Both the position numbers and the translations under genes were made by a program. Source: JAGOUB01 sp964648045 (GTDB lineage: Bacteria; Patescibacteriota; Gracilibacteria; Peribacterales; Peribacteraceae). Taken from it: a stretch of 64,000 nucleotides of DNA. Positions within the stretch are counted from its first letter, which is position 1. Each line of letters opens with the position of its first letter. The notes under the pieces were generated by a model. That model saw only the letters and a list, made by a program, of their open reading frames with translations. It was not told the origin of the DNA and ran no database searches. The stretch covers positions 8,808 through 72,807 of the forward strand of contig CAZYNU010000002.1 in the NCBI GenBank assembly GCA_964648045.1. Reading direction: 5' to 3'. This document shows, in pieces, positions 16,695-26,010 of the stretch.

Positions 16695-16919
16695 GCCACG
16701 AAGGGGGAAGAAATAGAGGATGCCACGGCAGCGACCGGTGGTGTTGTCCATGGTGTACGCCCGGACACCGTCAGTCGCAACTCTCTCCCATTGCACTTCT
16801 TCAAAAATAGTTCCTACATGTACTGACAGGAACGGAGCGCGAATTCTGTCAACGACAAGGCCGGAAACCGCTTTGGGCTGCGGCGGAAGGCGCGGCACAA
16901 TGGAGAGCCAAGAGAAGAG

Positions 16920-19900
16920 ATGCGTTCCCTCCCCGCCCCCTCCCGGCCGCTCGTGCCAGTCCTGGCCACAGGCTTGGCCTTGGCGCTGGCTTCGGCGACG
17001 GCCTTGGCCAGCGAACCCTTGCTGCTCGATACAGCCGAACCGACGAACCTCGAGGAATTGCGAAGTCGAACCGACGAGGTCCTAGGCGCCTCCGCGGCCG
17101 GCCAGTGCGGTGGCATCGTGGGTGATAGCGTGGGGTTCAATGTAGGCGAGGGTATTGCGATGGTCCTCGGCTTTCCTGGTCGCGCGGGGGAGCCGCTGGC
17201 AGCACCGCGCAGCGGCTTGGCGCTTAAAAACAGCATCGGCGGGCAGCTGGACGACGGCTTTGAATTTCCCGAAGGGGCCGTGGGTCTGTCGACACGCTGC
17301 GAGCCGGACAAGGATTCGCTGCTCAAAATCGTCACATCGCCCTACGAATTGACGCGCGGCATTTTGGAAATTGTCTCGGCGCCAAGCTTTGGCGATCCGC
17401 CCTGCCTGACCACCACCGGCGACTGCAACAACTTCTGTGATGCCCTCAACGGCTTCTCGTATCCCGACTGCGCGGTGATGAACGGCGACTTCAAGCGCGG
17501 TATCGGCTGTGCGGTCTGGTGCATGAAGCAAACGTGCACCGACGGGTGGACCGGCCAGTGCAACACGTCGCTGAGCGCGCTGACCGGCGGCGCCCTGCCG
17601 GACTCACCGCAGCCGGCCATGCTCTCGCTGTACAAGGGTGGCCTCGTGTTTGAGAAAGACGGACAGTTCGTCTGGTACGACTCGCTTGAGCCGGTCTTCA
17701 ACGATGACGGCCAACCGCTTACGTTCGGCGAGACACAGGAATACATCGAACCGATCGACACCACGCTGCCTGCGCCGGACTTCCCAAACTGCGTTCCCTG
17801 CGCGGGAGAGGAATGTCGCTGCGGCCTGCAACCAGTACCCGAGGAATCGAAAGATCCGGTGTGCCTCCTGCAAGTGCCCGACGTGGACGTGGGCAAACCC
17901 AATCTCTCCAACTTGCCGCCTGACGACGCGGCGCTCTGGCAGGGCTGCCGCACAGCGTCACTCCGTCGGCTGAAGGAGCAAGGTGACACAATCGACCTCA
18001 ACCAACTGGTGGGCATGGGTGAATGCATGGCGTCGATTGGCGCACCTGAAGCGAATCCGGTAGGCGGGGTCTACGCCTCGTTCGCGCGGCAATACCAGGC
18101 CTTGGCCGAACGCTTCGCCTACACCGACGTGGCACCGCTCGACCGCAATTCCGCCGAGCCGATGGCCGTGTGCTACGGCTTCTACAACGAATTCGACCCG
18201 CTTGAGCGACAGACGAAGATGGTCCCGCTCGAGTCTCCCGAAGACGCCCGCGACGCCCGCTGCGTGATCGGACTCGATTCCGATGAGTTTCCCCAAACGC
18301 AACTTGGGATGGGCTCGCTGCCAGAGGCCGACCCTGAAGACTTCTTCACCACCTTCGCGCGAGACGCGGGCCTCTCGCCCTGGTTCCAGGGATTGGCGGG
18401 CGCCTTCTCGCTGCTGCACTTGCCCGGACAAGACGGCCGCGACGCCCTGCCGCAAGCTGTGCTCGAACTGCCGGAAACCGACCGCGCGGGCTTACGCTCA
18501 TTGCCCACACTACACCGCGCAACCATGGTCGATTTCGACGAAAGCGGCGACCGCCGCATCGTGACGACATGGTGGGCCAGCCTGGCCCAGGTGATGGCCG
18601 AAGCGTTGAGCGAACCGCGCATCACGATCCTCCTGCCAAAAATCCCCGATCTGGCACCTGCCAACGACGACCCACTGTTCGATGAGGGCATTCCCGCCCA
18701 CGAGCCAGCCACCGATCCGACCGCGCCCTTCGAAGTACAACTCGGCGTGGGCGAAGATCTGGTGGGACGAGTGGCCGAGTTCCTACAGCGCGATGCCGTG
18801 CTGCGCGTGGAGCAAGAGGCCGTACCCACGCTCATACCCGAAGGCGAACCCGAAGATTGGCGCGCGCTGGCCCAAGGATGGTGCACGTATCTAACACGGC
18901 AGGAGATTGGCGCCCAAGGCTGCGACCTGCCGACACTGCAAGGCAGCTTCCCGGAGGCGGCCGTGTTCTTTGAACGATTGGAGGAATACGCCTCGCGCAT
19001 CGAGGAAGCAGCCAGCTTGCGGGCCGAATTGACCAAGACCCTGACGGCATTACTGGAAGCCCGCAGCGCCAGCCTGGAGGCGATCGAACGCTGGAAAGAA
19101 GACGCAATCACATTGCTCGCTGCGCCCGAAGATCAAAAGGAACGACTGGAAGCGCTGCGCGAACGCTGGAACGAGGTGAGCCGTCTCTATGCCAACGTGG
19201 GCGCCGTGACGAACATGCCCTGGTGCATGAACCAGCGCTTCACGCTGCCCATCACCTCTCTGCTCGATCCTTGGCTTCCGAGTCGCGAAGGCAGTGGCGG
19301 ACTCATTTCCGGAGCCGGTCTGCCCCTGCCATTCTTCCAAACGCGTGCCCCGGACCTGGAGTTGGATCTGTCGCTACTGCACCTGCAAGAAGGCAGCGTC
19401 TCAGTGCCGGTGCTCAAGCCGCTGCAAGTCCGCTTCGACTTGGTTCGCCTGGCCCCACCGGGCAGCGCCGACGAACAGACGACCGAACCGCCGATTCTCC
19501 CGGCCTTTCCCGACTTAGCGCCCATCAAAGACGCACTCGCCACCGCCCGCCAAGCATTGGCCGATGTGCAGGTGCTCAGCGAGCCGCCACTGCCAGAAGT
19601 GCCGGAAGAATTTCTGCCAGTGGAGCGCGAGGCCGAGCTGGCGGCCGCCCTCGACGAGGCCGAGCAGATCGTGCAAGGGATGGACGAGGCTTACCGCCGC
19701 TTCTGGGCGCCCTTCCTGCCCGAGAACCGTGAGGCTCGCTTGAACCTGGAGTGCGAAGGTTGGGGATTGGGCGCCTGCCGACACACCGAAATGGAATTGA
19801 TCGAACAACTCACCCGCGCCATGTCGCGGCCGGGCGTCTTCCAACCGGAGGATCTAGCCCCCATGACGCCCCTGGGTCGGACAGTCTCGCCCGTCTGTAC

Positions 19901-20171
19901 ATTGAGCGACGGCTCATGTCTGCCGCTTCCACCCACCGTGCGTCCGCCGGCTGCCGGGTGGCAGATTGCCGCCCCGTCGGATGACGACGCCGATCTGGAT
20001 CAAGTGCGACGCGACGTGCGCAAGACGCTTCTGCCCACCAGGATTGATCCGCCCGAAGCGCGCACCCTACAGTCGATTCCGTGGAGCGCGAACGGACCAG
20101 ACTTATTGCCTGGCCTGGCCGTGCCGACCTCGATTCCACTCACACCGCCCGCTCCCGACACCGACCTGTGA
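16920..20171 (+). CDS. Large secreted cysteine-containing protein, operon gene A
   Basis: A 1083-residue protein with a signal peptide (about 1-31, ending ALASE) and no recognised family. Residues about 155-310 are cysteine-rich (PCLTTTGDCNNFCDAL, GCAVWCMKQTC, CVPCAGEECRCG), suggesting disulfides outside the membrane. Residues about 680-790 are charged and helical, with coiled-coil character (LEAIERWKED, QKERLEALRERWNEV). About 900-970 form a second helical region. No membrane anchor is obvious at the C-terminus. It is the first of five exported proteins in one tightly overlapped operon, divergent from ssb. A structural or assembly role at the cell surface is inferred only. Confidence 0.8.
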   Translation: MRSLPAPSRPLVPVLATGLALALASATALASEPLLLDTAEPTNLEELRSRTDEVLGASAAGQCGGIVGDSVGFNVGEGIAMVLGFPGRAGEPLAAPRSGLALKNSIGGQLDDGFEFPEGAVGLSTRCEPDKDSLLKIVTSPYELTRGILEIVSAPSFGDPPCLTTTGDCNNFCDALNGFSYPDCAVMNGDFKRGIGCAVWCMKQTCTDGWTGQCNTSLSALTGGALPDSPQPAMLSLYKGGLVFEKDGQFVWYDSLEPVFNDDGQPLTFGETQEYIEPIDTTLPAPDFPNCVPCAGEECRCGLQPVPEESKDPVCLLQVPDVDVGKPNLSNLPPDDAALWQGCRTASLRRLKEQGDTIDLNQLVGMGECMASIGAPEANPVGGVYASFARQYQALAERFAYTDVAPLDRNSAEPMAVCYGFYNEFDPLERQTKMVPLESPEDARDARCVIGLDSDEFPQTQLGMGSLPEADPEDFFTTFARDAGLSPWFQGLAGAFSLLHLPGQDGRDALPQAVLELPETDRAGLRSLPTLHRATMVDFDESGDRRIVTTWWASLAQVMAEALSEPRITILLPKIPDLAPANDDPLFDEGIPAHEPATDPTAPFEVQLGVGEDLVGRVAEFLQRDAVLRVEQEAVPTLIPEGEPEDWRALAQGWCTYLTRQEIGAQGCDLPTLQGSFPEAAVFFERLEEYASRIEEAASLRAELTKTLTALLEARSASLEAIERWKEDAITLLAAPEDQKERLEALRERWNEVSRLYANVGAVTNMPWCMNQRFTLPITSLLDPWLPSREGSGGLISGAGLPLPFFQTRAPDLELDLSLLHLQEGSVSVPVLKPLQVRFDLVRLAPPGSADEQTTEPPILPAFPDLAPIKDALATARQALADVQVLSEPPLPEVPEEFLPVEREAELAAALDEAEQIVQGMDEAYRRFWAPFLPENREARLNLECEGWGLGACRHTEMELIEQLTRAMSRPGVFQPEDLAPMTPLGRTVSPVCTLSDGSCLPLPPTVRPPAAGWQIAAPSDDDADLDQVRRDVRKTLLPTRIDPPEARTLQSIPWSANGPDLLPGLAVPTSIPLTPPAPDTDL

Positions 20172-21007
20172 CGACCACCCTCCGCCTCCATCGGCTCCTG
20201 GCCACGCTCGTCATCAGCCTAACGCTGCAACCAGCGTTGGCGGCGGCTCAAGGCACCACATCGCCGCCGGACGAACTACGCAGCTGCGTGCAATTGTCAT
20301 TCAAACAACTCGCCCGCCAACAGCGTCTCTACCGAACGGTTATCTTGGGACGGGGTCCAGCGGCAGCAGCTCCTCAGGGGGCAGTGTGGTATGACAACGA
20401 CACGGGCGATGCCTGGTTGAAGGAAAATGAGAACGAGTGGCGATCCATTCCGTCGGCGACCGCGCGAAGCGACGGTCAAATGGAAGCGAACGCCGAGGCC
20501 GACCCAGTCTGGGATTCCATCTTCCGCCGAGGCATCGTCGAAACACGCACCACCCTTACCTCATCGCTCATCCCCTCGCTCACGCAGGCGTTTCGCGCCC
20601 TGCAATGCCGCCTGGAAACCGTCTGCGGCCTGGCGACGAACCAGCTCGTGGGAGACGGCGAAGGCGGCGAAGAATTGAGCGTCGATGGCTGCCTGCCTCC
20701 GTCGGAATTGGGGCTCACTGCCATGCCGGCCTGCCGATTCACGGAGGTATCCGCGGGACGCGATGCTTTGGAGGCCCTAACCACCTGCCGCGATTCGGCG
20801 GCAGCGATCGTGACACACGAAGCCGAAGCCCTGCGCCTGCTGGTGGCCTACGACGCGGCAGCACGAACATCGTTGCAGTACTCCGGCGTGCTCGACCGGT
20901 TGGTCCGCGATATCCGCCAGCCGCTCATCTGGCCGCTCATCGAACTTTCCGATCTGGCGCGCGAACTTGCGCGGATCCCTTGCTTCCTCGGTATTTGTGC
21001 GCCCTGA
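20168..21007 (+). CDS. Secreted protein, operon gene B
   Basis: A 279-residue exported protein with signal peptide about 1-27 (LATLVISLTLQPALAAAQG). The start is GTG 20168, overlapping the upstream stop by 4 nt (GTGA), so translation is probably coupled. It contains VWYDNDTGDAWLKENENEW and a helical region with paired cysteines (LQCRLETVCGLA). The hydrophobic C-terminal end ARIPCFLGICAP has two more cysteines. I recognise no family. Together with genes A and C-E it belongs to one secreted set. Confidence 0.75.
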   Translation: MTTTLRLHRLLATLVISLTLQPALAAAQGTTSPPDELRSCVQLSFKQLARQQRLYRTVILGRGPAAAAPQGAVWYDNDTGDAWLKENENEWRSIPSATARSDGQMEANAEADPVWDSIFRRGIVETRTTLTSSLIPSLTQAFRALQCRLETVCGLATNQLVGDGEGGEELSVDGCLPPSELGLTAMPACRFTEVSAGRDALEALTTCRDSAAAIVTHEAEALRLLVAYDAAARTSLQYSGVLDRLVRDIRQPLIWPLIELSDLARELARIPCFLGICAP

Positions 21008-21797
21008 ACGAACGTCGCCGCCGGCCGTGACGATGACGCTCTGCCTCTTGGCAGCGGCCAGCCTGGCAGGCTGCTCGCTGCGCAGCGACACCATCGATTC
21101 CAGCGTGGTCCGCGGGCAACAACTGTCACCCTGCACCGCCGAAGGCACAACTTTCGCGGATCTAGCGTTGAAAGACTGGGCTCCCACCTATCATCGCCGC
21201 GTCGCCGAAGTGGTGGACGAATTCTTCACGCAAGAAAGTGACGACATGGCAATCGACTGCACCACGCTGGACGAGGGCGACGGCAGTCCGCCCGCACCCG
21301 CCGGATCGGCACTATTGGCACTGGCGCTCGACCTGCCGCCTTGGGCCGACGGCAAGCGGCCGGTGACGCGCTTGGCCACTGGTGACGTGCTACGTACCTA
21401 CTTAGATACGTACCTCTGCAGCCTGACTGAGGCTCGCCTCACCATCGTCCTGACGGCCACTGGCGAGAGTGGATCGGGGTCTGGCGTCGCCTCGGAGCCA
21501 CGCATTGGCGAAGGGGTGGAAGTGGACCGCGGCAACCTCTCGGAATGGATCGAAACAGATAGCGCGATGATCGATCGGGAACTGGCCACTGCCGAACCCA
21601 CGCTGGAACGCGTGCTCACGTTGATGTCGGCCGATCATCGCACTGCCGGATTGAAAACCGAACTCCAGTGTCTCCTTCGCGCCTCGACCGATCTTCGCAA
21701 CGCGTTGGCTCTGTTCTCGGAAGCAGCAGCCTGCGTTGGCAGGCTTTGGGACGCTCAGGGCATCGTTCGAGATTTCCCCGCTTTCGGCGGCCAATGA
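20997..21797 (+). CDS. Lipoprotein, operon gene C
   Basis: A 266-residue putative lipoprotein, with lipobox SLAGC and the modified Cys about 26 residues from the chosen start. GTG 20997 overlaps the end of gene B by 11 nt and gives the signal peptide an arginine-containing N-region. GTG 21027 and ATG 21033 are alternatives with very short N-regions. The mature part is acidic and mostly helical, with cysteines in TYLCSLTEARL, LQCLLRAS and AAACVGRLWD. No family is recognised. It is the only predicted lipid-anchored member of the operon and could tether the others. Confidence 0.7.
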   Translation: MRPERTSPPAVTMTLCLLAAASLAGCSLRSDTIDSSVVRGQQLSPCTAEGTTFADLALKDWAPTYHRRVAEVVDEFFTQESDDMAIDCTTLDEGDGSPPAPAGSALLALALDLPPWADGKRPVTRLATGDVLRTYLDTYLCSLTEARLTIVLTATGESGSGSGVASEPRIGEGVEVDRGNLSEWIETDSAMIDRELATAEPTLERVLTLMSADHRTAGLKTELQCLLRASTDLRNALALFSEAAACVGRLWDAQGIVRDFPAFGGQ

Positions 21798-24259
21798 CCA
21801 CCTTTCCGCTCGCCACCGGCATCGTTCTCTCCACGCTATTGGCAGCCGTTCCGGCGGCGGCGCAAGTTTCCGTGTATGAAAGCGCGCGCGCCGACGTGTT
21901 GCAAGAATCGGCGTACTTCGAAGTGGGACCAGAAGTGGCAACCTTCGCGCGGGCGGTACTGGCCGCCAAGGGGAAGACGCTCTCGGCCGCACAAGTGGAG
22001 CGCTCACTCAGGCTGCCGCCGAGCGCCGTGTGCAACAACAGACCATTAGCGACCGACGACGAGAGCGAGGCGGACAGTGCCAATGACGACGAAGACCGAT
22101 CGGAATGCCTGGAGACGATCGAGCGCTTGCAACACATTCTGCGGCGGGAGTCGGCGGTGCAAGCCTTGGGCCGCGACCTACAGGCCATCGCGGCGAGCGC
22201 CGAATTGGCCACCGACTCATACCCGGGCATGGGCAGCGAGACGCTGCTCGTCACCGAAGCCATCCGCACTATTTGGGGTCATCCCACCAGCGGCAGCCGC
22301 GCCACGCTCTCGGTTCGAGCCTGGCCCGAGGACGTGGACTTCTCGGCCATCAACGGCGCACTCGGCGCGCTTAACCGTGAAGAGCGCACGGGCGCGGTGT
22401 GGCGCGCACTCTACGGAACCCGCTTTGCACGGGGAGAGCGTGGACGCCTGAACGACGCCGATACACCGGACAATCCGCAGAACGGTCCGGGGACCGAACG
22501 GCAGTATCTCTTCAAAGAGCAGCCGGCTCTCGACGAAGCATTGTTGGGGCTGCGGTCGACACTATTGGGCGACGATCTAGACGACGCAGCAGAGCAAGAA
22601 AACCAACCCGGACGGATCATTGCACTCTATCCGCCGAAGAGCCTGGGTAATAACGTCGTGGTCTGGGTCTCCAGCGACGATGTAGGTTTGCGTCAACAAA
22701 CCCCGATCCAGCCCGTCTTACCCTCACTCGGCACAGACGGATCGGCCATTGCTGGCGGCACCTGGCCGCCTGCGCCGCCAGGCCCGTCGCGGCCGCCCGT
22801 CTCGCCTTCGCCGACGGATGATAGCGCCGGACTCTGCCTGGACCCGGTCGCCGCGGACGGATTCCTCTGCCGCGCGCTCGCGGACGATCTCTCACCCTGC
22901 CAAGAAGACGCGCCGAACGTGGCCGAGAGCATCGCCCTGGCAGCGTGCACGGACATCGACCAAGAAACGAAGGCGACCGTCGCCGGTCCACAGCTCTGTT
23001 CGGAGTTCGACTGGCAGGCCGATGGCTTTAATCCCGACGAGCAATGCACGCCGCAGCTGGAGTGCGCCGACACCTGCACAGACGAGAGTGGCGAGTTCAA
23101 CGACGAGACGCAGTTTCACGTCTATATGAAAGAAGATAAAGACGGGCTGCCAGCCGTGGCACGGGCGTGCGTGAAAGAAGGCGGAGATCTCCTGCCGGCC
23201 TATCGCCTGTTGCAGGCGGCCAGCGGCATTCGCCTAACCTGCGAACAAGAGAATGGCGTCGATGTGGGCACCAACCTGCCACCCGAAGAACTGGGCTTCG
23301 CCTGCTGCTCGCAATTGGAGCAACAAGCGACGGTGATGTGTCGCGCCATGGAAGAGGATGGCGTCTTTGCGGAGGACGATGGCTCGCGCGCCATCTCGAC
23401 GGGCGGCGAAGCCTTTGGCGTCGGCAGTTGCGCACTGGCGTTCGCCGTGGAGTACTGCGGACCGCAGTGCGGCGGACCGCAGCCGGAAGGATTCTTGGAA
23501 GAACTCATCGACCGAGCCAACACGAACCCGGCAGGCTTGCCCGAACGCTGCGAGGATGCCCGCGATGAAGCGCGTGTGCAGGCCCTCATCGCCGAAGCCG
23601 AAGTCATTGACGAAGCCTGCTCTCCCGAGCGCGAGACCAGCATGCCCAACACCATTCTGGCCAATGCCTGCTACGCCGGCAGCTGCCTGGAACGATCACT
23701 CAAACTGCACAATCTGGTACCCGGCTTTGGCGCTCTGACGGCCATGGACCAGACCATGCCCCAAACCCCAGAAATGGCGGAGCGCGATGGACAGAGAAAT
23801 GTGGACGTGTCGCCACTGCGCACGCCGAGGCTGCCCACCTACGAACCGGCGCGCGTGATGGGCGACTTCGACGCCGCCTTCTGCCAACTCAACGGCCTAC
23901 CGCCGCAGACGCCGCCCACCGTCTGCGCGGTCGACCCCCTCCGACGCGTCTCCCTGCCGTTAGCCGAAGGTTTCAACCAGCAGGCGAACCTGGACCAACA
24001 GCGCGCCGAGCTGACGGCCGCTCAGCAGGCGTTCATACGCACCGGCCTCCCGACCGGTACGCGCCTTGGTGACCGCATCTTTTTAGAAGCCCTGCAAGCC
24101 CCAGTGGAGGGATTAGCCGAATCGGTCGAGACGAGCATCGTCCTCTTACAAGATTTGGCGGCCGTCGACTTCACGCCGGAACTGTGCCCGCTCTCCCCAA
24201 GCCAACCGCTCGTCGGCTCCGGCCGAACAGAGACCAGCTCTCGCTCAACGCCACTGTGA
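21794..24259 (+). CDS. Large secreted cysteine-rich protein, operon gene D
   Basis: An 821-residue exported protein with signal peptide about 1-24 (ending PAAAQVS). The start ATG overlaps the gene C stop by 4 nt (ATGA). After an N-terminal helical region, the middle (about 380-560) is rich in cysteines (SPCQEDAP, CTPQLECADTC, GFACCSQLEQQ, EYCGPQCGG), indicating many disulfides. Pro-rich linkers lie near 355-380. The C-terminal part has conserved-looking SCLERSLKLHNLVPGFGAL. I recognise no family. Its cysteine content and architecture echo genes A and E. Confidence 0.78.
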   Translation: MTTFPLATGIVLSTLLAAVPAAAQVSVYESARADVLQESAYFEVGPEVATFARAVLAAKGKTLSAAQVERSLRLPPSAVCNNRPLATDDESEADSANDDEDRSECLETIERLQHILRRESAVQALGRDLQAIAASAELATDSYPGMGSETLLVTEAIRTIWGHPTSGSRATLSVRAWPEDVDFSAINGALGALNREERTGAVWRALYGTRFARGERGRLNDADTPDNPQNGPGTERQYLFKEQPALDEALLGLRSTLLGDDLDDAAEQENQPGRIIALYPPKSLGNNVVVWVSSDDVGLRQQTPIQPVLPSLGTDGSAIAGGTWPPAPPGPSRPPVSPSPTDDSAGLCLDPVAADGFLCRALADDLSPCQEDAPNVAESIALAACTDIDQETKATVAGPQLCSEFDWQADGFNPDEQCTPQLECADTCTDESGEFNDETQFHVYMKEDKDGLPAVARACVKEGGDLLPAYRLLQAASGIRLTCEQENGVDVGTNLPPEELGFACCSQLEQQATVMCRAMEEDGVFAEDDGSRAISTGGEAFGVGSCALAFAVEYCGPQCGGPQPEGFLEELIDRANTNPAGLPERCEDARDEARVQALIAEAEVIDEACSPERETSMPNTILANACYAGSCLERSLKLHNLVPGFGALTAMDQTMPQTPEMAERDGQRNVDVSPLRTPRLPTYEPARVMGDFDAAFCQLNGLPPQTPPTVCAVDPLRRVSLPLAEGFNQQANLDQQRAELTAAQQAFIRTGLPTGTRLGDRIFLEALQAPVEGLAESVETSIVLLQDLAAVDFTPELCPLSPSQPLVGSGRTETSSRSTPL

Positions 24260-25917
24260 TGCCTCGCCGCTTCGTCCTCATCGGCCCCGCTCTACTGGCA
24301 CTGCTCCTAGCCACGTCGGCACATGCCCAGCAATCGCCCCTGTGCGACCAACTGCAAGACGCCCCCGCCCTGTCGCCCTACGTGCAGCAAGTCTTAGAAC
24401 GCGCCGACCGCGGGCTAAATTACATCGCCGAGAGCGGAGCCGGCACGGGCGATCCGTCCCTCTATTGGCGGGTACTTGTGGAAAACGCTGGCGCGGCTGT
24501 GATCTCGGGCATGGATACATCGCGGCGTATCACAGTCGCCATGCAAGACCTCACCAGTCGTTCGGCCTGCCTGCGCTACGACGCCATCTTACTCTCGTGC
24601 AAGATCGAGCAAGTACGGACACGACTCAACGAGCAGCTCAGCCTGGCCGTCTCGCCCTCGCCTAACACGGCCACCGTCTTCCAACTGCAAGAACTACTGA
24701 TCTTTCTCTTCGACCGCGATCGACACCTGGCGGCGGGTGCCACCGACCCCTGGTATGCCGACCCCGACTGGGGACGCGTCTTTGCCTTCGACCCACCTGC
24801 ACCCGGCTTTTGCTGCCGCACGGGTGATGACGGTCTGTCGTGTGAATCCCTCGACGAAGCCGAGTGTAACCCGGGCACCTTCTGGAGCACCGAAGCCGAT
24901 TGCGAGCAGGCCTGCGGCGTCACGTCGTTCCCCGGCGAAGATCCCCGCGTCTGCCCGTACCATTCCGATTACGGCTACCCGACAGAAGGCGGTTACGGCT
25001 GCGACGAAACCATCATGCCCGACGCGGCGATCGTGGCCGACGAAAAAACAGCACTCACGGAGTTGCGTGCAGCCGTGGAGCGCCTGCGCCAAGAAGCCGG
25101 TGCCGACCCCGCGCCCGATCGCGCGCCCGCACTGATTGGCTGTGCGTCGGAATTCGGCCATTGCAACGATAATGGGGCGCAGACCTGCCGTACCGACAGC
25201 GACTGCGACGACGTCGCCTGCGTGTATCAGCGCGGCACCTGCCTGAACGACCCATCCGTCTCGTGCACACTCGACGCCGACTGCACTGTGGACGACGGCG
25301 AATTGGCGGCGGTCTGCCTGCTTCCGCCCGTGTCGCCACCGGCCGCCGTCATCCGGCGCGGTCCGTTCAATCTGCAACCCGACGACCTGCGTCTCACTCG
25401 TGCCTTCATGAATTGGAGCATTCGGGTGGGTGCCAGTCGCCCGTTCGGCTCGGCGGGAGCAGAGCCCCGCGATCAAGCTGGCGGCGACCAGGTCTACGTG
25501 GACCCCATCGATTTCATCTTGAATCAGAACAATCGCTCCTACTTCCGCCAGGCAGCGGCCAATTTTGCGACCGGTCAGGCGCGTTTTGCCCCACTCACCG
25601 AAACGTCGAACGCTCTGCAACGCATGCTCATGCCGCTGCGTGAAGCGGTAGCGGAATTGAGCACCTTAGCCTCGGCCAAGGAGGGCATACGTCGGTTCGT
25701 GCGTCGATTCGCGGACCTCCTCCACCACAGCTGCGCCACCGACCCCTGCCAGACCGATCTGGAACGCATCTGGAGCATGGCCAATACCGACGAGTGCTTT
25801 GCCTACGCCGACGGCACCTACTTGGAGGACGATTGCGCCAACGGCGAGTCGCGGGCGCAAAAGTGTGCCGATGCGGCGGGCGTGGCCATCAACGTGCCGG
25901 CCTGCGAGACGCCGTAA
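24259..25917 (+). CDS. Secreted cysteine-rich protein, operon gene E
   Basis: A 552-residue exported protein with signal peptide about 1-22 (ending SAHAQ). The start ATG overlaps the previous stop by 1 nt (TGATG); an in-frame GTG lies just before it. Residues about 190-220 have CCRTGDDGLSCES and CEQACG. Residues about 295-355 show C-x-D-x-DC repeats (CRTDSDCDDVAC, CTLDADC), a style common in extracellular disulfide repeats. The C-terminal third is helical with paired cysteines (CATDPC). It is the last gene of the operon; no hairpin terminator is visible before dnaE. Function is unknown. Confidence 0.78.
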   Translation: MPRRFVLIGPALLALLLATSAHAQQSPLCDQLQDAPALSPYVQQVLERADRGLNYIAESGAGTGDPSLYWRVLVENAGAAVISGMDTSRRITVAMQDLTSRSACLRYDAILLSCKIEQVRTRLNEQLSLAVSPSPNTATVFQLQELLIFLFDRDRHLAAGATDPWYADPDWGRVFAFDPPAPGFCCRTGDDGLSCESLDEAECNPGTFWSTEADCEQACGVTSFPGEDPRVCPYHSDYGYPTEGGYGCDETIMPDAAIVADEKTALTELRAAVERLRQEAGADPAPDRAPALIGCASEFGHCNDNGAQTCRTDSDCDDVACVYQRGTCLNDPSVSCTLDADCTVDDGELAAVCLLPPVSPPAAVIRRGPFNLQPDDLRLTRAFMNWSIRVGASRPFGSAGAEPRDQAGGDQVYVDPIDFILNQNNRSYFRQAAANFATGQARFAPLTETSNALQRMLMPLREAVAELSTLASAKEGIRRFVRRFADLLHHSCATDPCQTDLERIWSMANTDECFAYADGTYLEDDCANGESRAQKCADAAGVAINVPACETP

Positions 25918-26010
25918 GAGGCCGATCTTCTCGCCCAAAAACGCGGCAACCAGTATGATGCATGCATCCGGCTCCGTCCCGCTTCGAGGACGGGCTACGC
26001 CAGGACCCCC

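Noticed and set aside
16695..16898. N-terminal extension of SSB from an upstream GTG.
   Set aside because: TATTTT 7 nt upstream fits leaderless initiation, but the added residues are unlike SSB and the canonical MFSLNRV start is internal. Kept only as an alternative.
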